From Betaproteobacteria bacterium (GTDB taxonomy: Bacteria; Pseudomonadota; Gammaproteobacteria; Burkholderiales; Burkholderiaceae_C): 15,787 bases of DNA. The stretch lies in the NCBI GenBank assembly GCA_016704535.1, contig JADIZZ010000013.1:1-15787 (forward strand). Direction: 5' to 3'. Positions 7,233 through 13,439 of this stretch are shown here, piece after piece. A program made the position numbers and the translations under genes. The notes under the pieces are model-generated. The model saw nothing but the letters and a program-made list of their open reading frames with translations. It was not told where the DNA came from and ran no database searches. Numbering within the stretch: position 1 is the first letter of the stretch; every line of letters starts with the position of its first letter.

Positions 7233-7362
7233 GGGGGTTCCACGCCGAATTGGCAATTGCTTCGTCGATGATAGCGATCGCGAACACTGCGTACCCCCCC
7301 TCATATGTGGTGCCAATGGCGACCAAGGTGCGACGTTTTGCCGCGTTTTGTGGCTGACCCAT
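7225..7362 (-). CDS. Small hypothetical ORF overlapping the J-like gene
   Basis: A 45-codon frame from ATG 7362 encodes MGQPQNAAKRRTLVAIGTTY, then EGGYAVFAIAIIDEAIANSA, then WNPLE, and stops at TAA 7225. The stop lies inside the start region of the J-like gene (eight-base overlap), an arrangement seen in translationally coupled pairs. It passes through a 7-G run without needing a shift, and the frame stays open upstream for about 35 more codons without a clear start. A purine-rich GAGTGAGAG precedes the ATG. I do not recognise a family. It may be a real small protein or the tail of a truncated gene. The 240 bases from here to the IS hold nothing else I can call. Confidence 0.4.
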   Translation of the reverse strand: MGQPQNAAKRRTLVAIGTTYEGGYAVFAIAIIDEAIANSAWNPLE

Positions 7363-7604
7363 CGCACTCTCACTCAACGCTGACGCCAGGCCAAGCGAAC
7401 CCTGATGTTCTCCGTGGCGGTGGGCATGATGCAGCGCTTGGGCGTCTGATCACCGATCCGGAACGAGCGTCAGCTGCGGTGCGAAGCGGCTGGTCGCGGG
7501 CCGCGGCGGCTACGTCTTGCCGAGGGTGCGAGCTGCCGCCCATCAGCGCCAGCCGTCACAGCGTAACCAGAACGTAGCTGAGGCAGAGTCCTGAAAGCTA
7601 CTCC

Positions 7605-7656
7605 TGTCAGGCGACACGACAAACTGACCCCCTGACGACACGAGGAATTGACCCCC
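7605..7656 (+). repeat. IS21-family left terminal repeat
   Basis: Begins TGTCAGGCGACA and ends TGACCCCC. It matches the reverse complement of 9814-9865 over most of 52 bases and contains two sub-repeats ending TGACCCCC (7626-7632 region and 7649-7656). Confidence 0.9.
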
Positions 7657-7675
7657 TTCGTGGAAGGAGGTCGAA

Positions 7676-8992
7676 GTGCAAGAAGTGGTCGAGCAAGCTC
7701 CCCGGTCCGAGTGGATCGAGGGGAGGCAGGCGATGCAAACGCCTGAGGATGTGCAGGCGATGCTCAAGCTGGCGTCGCTGGGCTGGGGCGCCAAGCGCAT
7801 CAGCCGCGAGTTGGGGTGTAGCCGCAACACGGTGCGCAGCTACCTGCGCCAAGGAGGCTGGCAGCCGTACCAGTCACCGCAGCGCCTCGGCCGGCTGACG
7901 CCCCACAGCGAGTGGCTGGCCGAGCGGTTCCGCCAGCACCGCGGCAACTGCGATGTCGTGCGCCAGGAGTTGCAGCGGGAACACGGCATTGCGGTGAGCT
8001 TACGCACCGTCGAGCGTGCCGTGGCTCACCTGCGCCGCGAAGTGCTCGCCCAGACGGCGGCCACCGTTCGCTTCGAGACGCCGCCGGGCCACCAACTGCA
8101 GATCGACTTCGGCACGGTGCGCGTGCCGGTGGGCGACGAGTTGGTCAAGGTTCACCTGTTCGTGGCCACCCTGGGCTACTCGCGCCGGACCTACGTGGCG
8201 CTGTTCCTGCACGAGCGACAGTCCGCCTGGCTGCAGGGCCTGGAAGGCGCGTTCCGCCACTTCGGCGGCACGCCCCGGGAGGTACTGGTCGACAACGCCC
8301 GCGCGCTCGTCAACGAGCACGACGCCCAGACCCGCGAAGTCGCCTTCAACGACCGCTTCCACGCCTTCTGCCGCTACTGGAGCGTGATGCCTCGGGCCTG
8401 CGCCCCGTACCGCGCCCGCACCAAGGGCAAGGACGAGCGTGGCGTGGGCTACGTCAAGCGCAACGCCATCGCCGGCCATCGCTTCGCATCCCTGGAGGAA
8501 CTGCAAGCGCACCTCGTGCGCTGGATGCGTGAGGTGGCCGACGTGCGAGTGCACGGCACCACCGCCGAGCCGCCCATCGACCGCTTCGAACGCGATGAGC
8601 GCGGCGCGCTCAGCCCGTTGGCCGCCAAGGCGCCGTTCTTGCAGGTGCGCGAACTCAGCCGCCGGGTCCACACCGATGCCTGCATCGAGCTCGACACCAA
8701 CCGCTACAGCGTGCCGTGGAAGCTCATCGGCGAAGCCGTCACCGTTGTCGTGGCCGAGCGGCAGGTGCGAGTGCTGTACGCAGGCCAGGAGGTGGCTTGC
8801 CACGCGCAGAACGCCGGCCGGCGCATCAGCATCATCGAACGCAGCCACCTCGTGGGCATCGTCGGCGCGCATCTGGTCGGGGTGAGCTGGCTGGCACGCC
8901 CGAGCGCTGCCACGGCGCCACCGCCAGCCGCGCCGGCCGAACTGCTTCGACCGCTGGCCGAGTACGAGACGGCGCTGGGCGGGAGCTGGTGA
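7676..8992 (+). CDS. istA: IS21-family transposase IstA
   Basis: IstA is the DDE transposase that cuts and joins the IS ends. The 438-residue frame is intact. An N-terminal helix-turn-helix is visible (GWGAKRISRELGCSRNTVRS, about 37-55). The RNase H-like catalytic domain has QIDFG with D144, VDNARALV with D206, and KDERGVGYVKR with E254. A C-terminal domain follows with the family-typical ELDTNRYSVPW. The start is GTG 7676, with AAGGAGG five bases upstream; the start sits 20 bases inside the left terminal repeat's inner end. The stop TGA overlaps the ATG of istB by one base (TGATG), giving coupled translation. Confidence 0.96.
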   Translation: MQEVVEQAPRSEWIEGRQAMQTPEDVQAMLKLASLGWGAKRISRELGCSRNTVRSYLRQGGWQPYQSPQRLGRLTPHSEWLAERFRQHRGNCDVVRQELQREHGIAVSLRTVERAVAHLRREVLAQTAATVRFETPPGHQLQIDFGTVRVPVGDELVKVHLFVATLGYSRRTYVALFLHERQSAWLQGLEGAFRHFGGTPREVLVDNARALVNEHDAQTREVAFNDRFHAFCRYWSVMPRACAPYRARTKGKDERGVGYVKRNAIAGHRFASLEELQAHLVRWMREVADVRVHGTTAEPPIDRFERDERGALSPLAAKAPFLQVRELSRRVHTDACIELDTNRYSVPWKLIGEAVTVVVAERQVRVLYAGQEVACHAQNAGRRISIIERSHLVGIVGAHLVGVSWLARPSAATAPPPAAPAELLRPLAEYETALGGSW

Positions 8993-9804
8993 TGGCAGCG
9001 GCCAAGAAGAACCAACCGGTCGAGTTGCTCAACGACCTCGAGCCGATGCTCACGCGCTTGAAGCTCACCGCCATCCGCGACCAGCTCGACACGCTGCTGG
9101 ACCAGGCTGGGCGGGCGGAGCTCAACCTACGCGAGGCGCTGACGATGCTGTGCACCGCCGAAGTGGCACGCAAGGACGAGCGGCGCATCCAGATGGGGAT
9201 GTCGATCGCCAAGTTCCCGTGCGTGCGCACGCTGGAGGGCTTCGAGTACGACGCGCAGCCGTCGGTGGACCCCAAGCAGATCCGCGAACTGGCGACATCG
9301 CGCTGGGTGGCCAACGGCGACAGCGTGTTGTTGCTCGGACCGCCCGGCGTGGGCAAGACGCATCTGGCGGTGGCGCTCGGTCGCGAGGCCATAGTTCGGG
9401 GCTACAGCACGTTGTTCGTGCCGGCGACCAGCCTGGTGACGCAGCTCGCACGAGCACATGCCGAGGGGCGCCTGGAGGAGAAGCTGATCCACTTCACCAA
9501 GCCGAAGCTGCTGGTGGTGGATGAGCTGGGCTACCTGCCGTTCGAGGCGAACGCCGCGCACCTGTTCTTCCAGCTCGTGAGCCGGCGCTATGAGCGCGGC
9601 TCGATGCTCGTGACGAGCAACCGCTCGGTAGCCGAGTGGGGCGGCGTGTTCGGCGATGCTGTGGTGGCCACCGCCATCCTGGACCGGCTGCTCCACCACA
9701 GCCACGTCATCACGATCCGCGGCGACAGCTACCGGCTGCGAACGAAGCGCCGCGCTGGCCTGGTTAACCAGGCCAGCGCGAACACCGCAACTCAAACCGA
9801 TTGA
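8992..9804 (+). CDS. istB: IS21-family helper ATPase IstB
   Basis: IstB is the AAA+ ATPase (DnaC-like) that loads on target DNA and activates IstA. The 270-residue frame has an N-terminal helical domain (LLNDLEPMLTRLKLTAIRDQ), Walker A GPPGVGKT (116-123), Walker B LLVVDE (173-178) and a sensor-1 region MLVTSNRS. The later part, AVVATAILDRLLHHSHVITI, is typical of the family. It starts at ATG 8992 within the istA stop. The last 25 residues are encoded in part by a 30-bp perfect palindrome and are not the usual family tail. The stop lies ten bases before the right terminal repeat. Confidence 0.96.
   Translation: MAAAKKNQPVELLNDLEPMLTRLKLTAIRDQLDTLLDQAGRAELNLREALTMLCTAEVARKDERRIQMGMSIAKFPCVRTLEGFEYDAQPSVDPKQIRELATSRWVANGDSVLLLGPPGVGKTHLAVALGREAIVRGYSTLFVPATSLVTQLARAHAEGRLEEKLIHFTKPKLLVVDELGYLPFEANAAHLFFQLVSRRYERGSMLVTSNRSVAEWGGVFGDAVVATAILDRLLHHSHVITIRGDSYRLRTKRRAGLVNQASANTATQTD
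9751..9780. repeat. Perfect 30-bp palindrome near the istB 3' end
   Basis: CGCGCTGGCCTGGTT is followed directly by its exact reverse complement, centred on GTTAAC. It is in frame within istB and reads RAGLVNQASA. In RNA it would make a very stable hairpin with a minimal loop, 24 bases before the stop. Confidence 0.9.
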
Positions 9805-9813
9805 TCAGCAACC

Positions 9814-9865
9814 GGGGGTCACTTCTGGATGTCGCCAGGGGGTCAGTTCCTGATGTCGCTTGACA
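9814..9865 (-). repeat. IS21-family right terminal repeat
   Basis: On the minus strand it begins TGTCAAGCGACA and ends TGACCCCC, pairing with 7605-7656. It is followed by the target duplication ACTCC. Confidence 0.9.
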
Positions 9866-9993
9866 ACTCCGGATGGCGAGTGGCTCCCGATTTACCTAAG
9901 CGTGCGCCCGATGGTCATCATCAAACGAGGCCCGGTCGCCCTCTCCTAATCCGTTGTTCGACAGTTCGAATCTGTCGCGGCCCACCAGACAAA

Positions 9994-10116
9994 TCAACGG
10001 CTTAGACAGCAATGTCTAGGCCGTTGGCCTTTGTGGCGCAGCCATTTCGTACCCGCTGAAAGTGTCGAGCCGGCCTGCTGCCCCTGCAATGATTCAGTGG
10101 CTACGTGCGCGTAGCG
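9994..10116 (-). pseudogene. Tyrosine recombinase, C-terminal 39-40 codons only
   Basis: The minus-strand frame RYAHVATESLQGQQAGST, then LSAGTKWLRHKGQRPRH, ends at TGA 9994. It is homologous to the tail of the remnant at 6014-6330 with several amino-acid differences, so it derives from a related but distinct integrase and not from a recent duplication. Everything upstream of the Arg before the catalytic Tyr is missing. Confidence 0.8.
9995..10026. terminator. Second copy of the GNRA-loop hairpin
   Basis: Same 14-bp stem as at 6015-6046, with loop GCAA in place of GCGA. Both loops fit GNRA. It no longer follows a functional tRNA. Confidence 0.55.
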
Positions 10117-10267
10117 TCGCCACGATGAGCTCGCGCACATCAACCAGGTGATACTCAACTTCGTCGTCATTGACCGGAGACGATACGCGCACGTTGATGC
10201 GCTTCGAGCGCGTCGGCGGCGATGGACTCGCGCTCGATCTGAAGAGCCGCCGGTCGCAAGTCTTCAT
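10094..10267 (-). pseudogene. Small hypothetical gene, broken and joined to the repeat
   Basis: The minus strand has a 57-codon open frame from ATG 10267 to TGA 10094. Two stretches look protein-like but lie in different frames: LRPAALQIERESIAADALEA then HQRARIVSGQ (about 10170-10255), and VNDDEVEYHLVDVRELIVAT (about 10117-10176). An indel pair would join them into one small acidic protein. GAGG lies about ten bases before the ATG. The end of the open frame (LRARSH) is supplied by the repeat, so the original C-terminus was lost or replaced at the repeat junction. No family recognised. From 10268 to 10438 I see no gene. Confidence 0.4.
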
Positions 10268-10438
10268 TCGGCGCTTACCTCAGCGCGGTACCGTCGTCGC
10301 CCCGACCCACGGGTTTGCGGGCGCTGCGCGGCCGACATCGAGCATCGACCCAAGTGTTTTCCCGGGCGCCTCTAGACTTCACACGGCAGCCATGCTCTTC
10401 GAAAGAAACCAGACGATGCAGATCCGTGAACTCGGCCG

Positions 10439-11184
10439 ATGGCGTCTGAAAGAGTCGAGGCGTTGTTCCGTCAGACGGTCGGAGTGATGAAGGGGCCTTT
10501 CGTCATCGCCGTCGCCGCGGGCCTGCTCAGTCTGCTGGTCGCTTTCGCGCCCGCGGTGTGGCGAATGCTGGGCCCGCCCCCCGTGGCCACGCCCGCTGCG
10601 GCGCACGGAGCGCCCTGGCAGGTGGACCTGCCTGCGCCGGGTCAGTCGCGGGTGTTCGGCCTCAACCTGCCCGGCAGCACGCTGGGGCAGGTCCGGCAGC
10701 GCTGGGGTGACGAGCTGGCGCTGGCGTTGATCGCCGGTGGTGGTGGCCCGCTGGCGCTGGAAGGCTATCTCGAGAAGTTCGAGGCCGGCGGTGTGAGTGG
10801 CCGGCTGCTGCTGGCCTTCGACGCCGAAACGACCACCGCCACGCTGGCGCGCTGGCAGGCCGCGCTGCCTGGCGTGCCGACGGCGTCGGGCACCCGGCGA
10901 CACGCGCTGACCGCAGCGGCGCTGGCAGAACTGGCGGACGTGCGGCTCGTCGGCCTGAGTTTCATCCCGGCGGCGCAACTCGACGCCGCCGTGCTGACCG
11001 CCCGCTTCGGCGAGCCGTCCGAGCGCATCGCCGGGGTGAGCGGCTGGAGCACTGGCTCTATCCGCAGAGCGGCCTGGCGGTGGTGCTGGATGCGCAGGGA
11101 CGCGATGTCCTGCAGTACGCCGCGCCAGCCGACTTCGAACGTCGCCTGGTGGCGCCGCTGCGCGCCGCCTCTGCGCTGCGCTGA
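10439..11184 (+). CDS. Conserved-looking hypothetical protein with N-terminal membrane anchor (one frameshift)
   Basis: About 248 codons. The N-terminus MASERVEALFRQTVGVMKGP is followed by a membrane segment FVIAVAAGLLSLLVAFAPAV, then a soluble, probably periplasmic part. It contains FGLNLPGSTLGQVRQRWGDE, LALEGYLEKFEAGGVSGRLL and LVGLSFIPAAQLDAAVLTAR. A single frameshift near 11045 is needed to reach the natural end EHWLYPQSGLAVVLDA, DVLQYAAPADFERRL and SALR at TGA 11182-11184. The start may be ATG 10439 or ATG 10487 (GGAG close upstream). I do not recognise the family; the strong compositional coherence and high GC at third positions say it is a real gene. It is the first chromosomal-looking gene after the tRNA-Lys islet and converges on the SOUL gene. 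Confidence 0.72.
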
Positions 11185-11198
11185 ACTCAGCGCAGCGC
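11173..11198. terminator. Shared hairpin at convergent gene ends
   Basis: GCGCTGCGCTGA and TCAGCGCAGCGC form a perfect 12-bp inverted repeat around AC. The TGA of the plus-strand gene ends the left arm and the TGA of the minus-strand gene is the mirror in the right arm, so both genes end inside one hairpin. There is no T-run, so it may act as an mRNA end stabiliser or a bidirectional terminator. Confidence 0.7.
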
Positions 11199-11799
11199 CA
11201 GCCAGATCTCGTTGCGGCGCATGAACCAAGGTGTCCATGGGCCGTTGTAGCGGGCCAGCACCGGGCTCGCCCTGGGTCGCCAGATTGGCGTTGGCCAGTG
11301 TGGCCTGCAGCCGGGCTAGGTGCTCGTCGTAGTTGGCCTGCGACCAGGTGCCCGAGTAGCGGATCACGGCGCGCCGTTCCGCCGGCACTTCGCGCAGCTG
11401 CACGCGCGGGTCCAGCGGCTCGGGCGCCGTGGCCAGCGTCACGCCCTTGGGCAGCACGAACTGCACACGCTGCCCGCCGGCGGTGCTGGCTTGTGTCACT
11501 GGCGCCGTCATCTCCAGCTTCACCGGCGGGCCAGCCGCGGCCTGGGTGACGGGCGCGGTCATCGCGAACTTCTTCTCCCCCTTGTTCTTGCCGAAGATGT
11601 AGCCGGCCAGGATGGGGAAGGCCTGGCTGCCGGCGTCGCCCGCGGTGGTAGCCAGCACCACCTCGGCCACCACGTAGGGCGCGTACTGCCGCAACTCGAC
11701 ACCATCGATGCTGCGCAGCAACTCGTGATCGGGTTCTTCGATGGCGTGGGACAAGGTGGGCAGGGTGGCGAAGGCAAGCAGGAAGAGGCGGCGGCGCAT
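11187..11799 (-). CDS. SOUL family haem-binding protein (one frameshift)
   Basis: SOUL/HBP proteins bind haem; their role in bacteria is poorly known. The N-terminus MRRRLFLLAFATLPTLSHA is a signal peptide, so the mature protein (from IEEPDHELL) is exported. Family features are IDGVELRQYAPYVVAEV, then FPILAGYIFGKNKGEKKFAM, the repeated TAPVTQ segments (MTAPVTQ twice), VQFVLPKG and VIRYSGTWSQANYDEHLARL. After a one-base shift near 11255, the typical ending VLARYNGPWTPWFMRRNEIW, then LALR, is read to TGA 11187. The length, about 204 codons, is normal. No strong ribosome site precedes the ATG at 11799. The stop lies in a hairpin shared with the convergent gene. Confidence 0.9.
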
Positions 11800-11896
11800 G
11801 GTGGTCCGGTCGGATTCGAAGGAGCTCAGCCTACGCCTCTGGCCGATGGCGTTGCCGCGGGAAGGTCTTGCCCGGCAGGCCGCGGCCCCCGGCCAC

Positions 11897-11920
11897 CGGC
11901 GCCGCTCGCTTCAGGCGCCG
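11897..11920. other. Hairpin at the end of the 67-residue gene
   Basis: CGGCGCC and GGCGCCG form a 7-bp stem with a ten-base loop that holds the stop codon of the small gene. There is no T-run; possibly a weak terminator or transcript end. The rest of the spacer to the SOUL ATG (11800-11896) shows nothing else. Confidence 0.35.
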
Positions 11921-12114
11921 AGAGAGCCGCGCGCGCGGTTGATGTCGTCGAAGGCCGCGAGCTGCGGACCTTCGACCACGAGCACCGAGTCGTCGTCGAA
12001 GGTGAAGAGCGTGGCCTCGCCCTCGTGTTCGACCAGGTCGGTCATCAACTCGGCCACACGCGTGGCGGCGTCGGGGTCGGGGGTGGCGTGGATGAGGTCG
12101 GCGGCTTGGCTCAT
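11911..12114 (-). CDS. Small acidic hypothetical protein, 67 residues
   Basis: The frame MSQAADLIHATPDPDAATRV, then AELMTDLVEHEGEATLFTFD, then DDSVLVVEGPQLAAFDDINR, then ARGSLGA is intact. It is acidic, has no membrane segment or signal peptide, and its composition (helix followed by beta-like TLFTFDDDSVLVVEG) suggests a small folded cytoplasmic protein. It follows the permease by 35 bases on the same strand and could be the last gene of the pyk-uraA transcript. No family recognised; no clear ribosome site. Confidence 0.65.
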   Translation of the reverse strand: MSQAADLIHATPDPDAATRVAELMTDLVEHEGEATLFTFDDDSVLVVEGPQLAAFDDINRARGSLGA

Positions 12115-12149
12115 CCGCTAAGCATAGCCGCCCGCGGCTGCCGCCGTCA

Positions 12150-13439
12150 TCAGACCTGCTTGCCGCCGCGCCCCAGCAGCGCCCACAGCAGGATGGCGCC
12201 GAAGGTGGCGGTGCCGATGCCGCCCAAGGTGAAGGCGCCGAACTTCAGCGTGTAGTCGCCCGTGCCCAGCACCAGCGTGATGGCGGCCACCACCAGGTTG
12301 CGGTTGTCGGAGAAGTCGACTTTGTTGTCGACCCAGATCTTCGCGCCGGCCACCGCGATGAGGCCGAACACGACGATCGACACGCCACCCATCACCGCCA
12401 GCGGAATGGCCTGGATCAGCGCGCCGAACTTGGGGCTGAAGCCGAGCCCGATGGCGATGCCCGCCGCGACGACGAAGGTGGCGGTGGAGTAGATCTTCGT
12501 CGCCGCCATGACGCCGATGTTCTCGGCGTAGGTCGTCACGCCGGTGCCGCCGCTGGCGCCCGAGACCATCGTCGCCACGCCGTCGCCGACGAAGGCGCGG
12601 CCGATCAGCGGGTCGAGGTTGCGGCCGGTCATCGCGCTTACGGCCTTGATGTGGCCCAGGTTCTCGGCCACCAGGATGATGGCCACCGGCGCGATGAGCA
12701 GCATCGCGTTGCCGCTGAACACCGGCGCGGCAAAACCCGGCGCGCCGATCCAGGCGGCGTTGGCGATGCCCGAGACGTCGATCGGCTTGCCCAGCCCGAG
12801 GCCGTTGGTCAGCAGCGCGTAGACCAAGACCGGCTACGATGAGGCCGACGAGGATCAGCAGCCGTTGCGTCATGCCGCGCGTGAACACCGCCACGCCAGC
12901 GACGCAGACGAAGGTCACGCCCTGCATCCAGGCGTCGAAGGGCGTGGGCGCCATGTTCTTGATCGGGATGCCGGCCAGGTTCAGGCCGATGACGGCGACC
13001 ACCGCCCCCGTCACCACGGGCGGCATCAGGCGTTCGATCCAGCCCGTGCCGGTGGCCATCACCAGAAGCCGATCAAGGTGTAGAGCGCGCCGCAGGCCAC
13101 GATGCCACCCAGGGCGACACCCAGGTTGGCGTTCGGCCCCGGCCCGGCGTAACCCGTGGCGGCGATGACGACGCCGATGAAGGCGAAGCTCGACCCCAGG
13201 TAGCTGGGCACACGCCCGCCCACGAGCAGGAAGAAGATCAGCGTGCCCACGCCGCTCATCAGGATGGCGACGTTGGGGTCGAAGCCCATCAGGATGGGCG
13301 CCAGCACGGTGGCGCCGAACATCGCGATGACGTGCTGCGCACCCATCGCGGCGGTCTGCGGCCAGGGCAGGCGTTCGTCGGGGGCGACGACGGCGCCTGG
13401 GGTCAGCTGCACTTCGCGCCAATGGAACATCGAACTCAT
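12150..13439 (-). CDS. uraA: Uracil/xanthine permease, NCS2 family (UraA-like, frameshifted)
   Basis: An inner-membrane nucleobase:cation symporter of 14 expected membrane segments. The start MSSMFHWREVQLTPGAVVAP is followed by the QH motif in AAMGAQHVIAMFGATVLAPI. Later come MPPVVTGAVVAVIGLNLAG, the family signature AENLGHIKAVSAMTGRNLDP, and GGTGVTTYAENIGVMAATKI, whose AENIG contains the Glu that binds the base in UraA. It ends LLWALLGRGGKQV. The length, 430 codons, is right. Two shifts, near 13065 and 12830, cancel each other in length. The start is fixed by AGGAAGGA six bases upstream, and the ATG overlaps the stop of the preceding pyk frame (ATGA). Specificity (uracil versus xanthine or another base) is not settled by the sequence seen. 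Confidence 0.88.

Larger units (their letters stand above)
7605..9865 (+). mobile_element. Complete IS21-family insertion sequence
   Basis: This 2261-bp element has istA and istB in the standard order and overlap, 52-bp imperfect terminal inverted repeats starting TGTCA, and a 5-bp target duplication ACTCC on both sides (7600-7604 and 9866-9870). Each end holds two internal repeats of the type GCGACA...TGACCCCC, as is usual for IS21 transposase binding sites. All parts needed for transposition look intact, so the insertion is probably recent. It sits inside the tRNA-Lys islet in a stretch without a recognisable gene. Confidence 0.95.
9947..10116 (+). repeat. Direct repeat copy 2 (tRNA-Lys 3' fragment plus integrase end)
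   Basis: Second copy of the 170-bp repeat. Its first 41 bases (9947-9987) reproduce the 3' half of tRNA-Lys(CUU) from the anticodon loop to CCA with two substitutions; no 5' tRNA half precedes it, so it is an attachment-site scar and not a gene. Homology stops abruptly after GTAGCG at 10116, at the codon next to the integrase catalytic Tyr. Confidence 0.93.

Noticed and set aside
8000..8872. Minus-strand frame of 290 codons opposite istA
   Set aside because: Shadow of istA, whose DDE residues and HTH are all visible on the plus strand.
9947..9987. A third tRNA-Lys gene
   Set aside because: Only the 3' half is present; no acceptor 5' strand, D-arm or anticodon stem 5' strand precedes it. It is an attachment-site copy.
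5967..10116. CRISPR array or multi-copy repeat cluster
   Set aside because: The 170-bp repeat has two copies only and is explained by tRNA and integrase sequence; no short regularly spaced repeats occur in the window.
11320..12255. Plus-strand frame of 311 codons opposite the SOUL gene, the 67-residue gene and part of the permease
   Set aside because: Crosses three minus-strand genes and has Gly/Arg/His-rich composition typical of an antisense frame.
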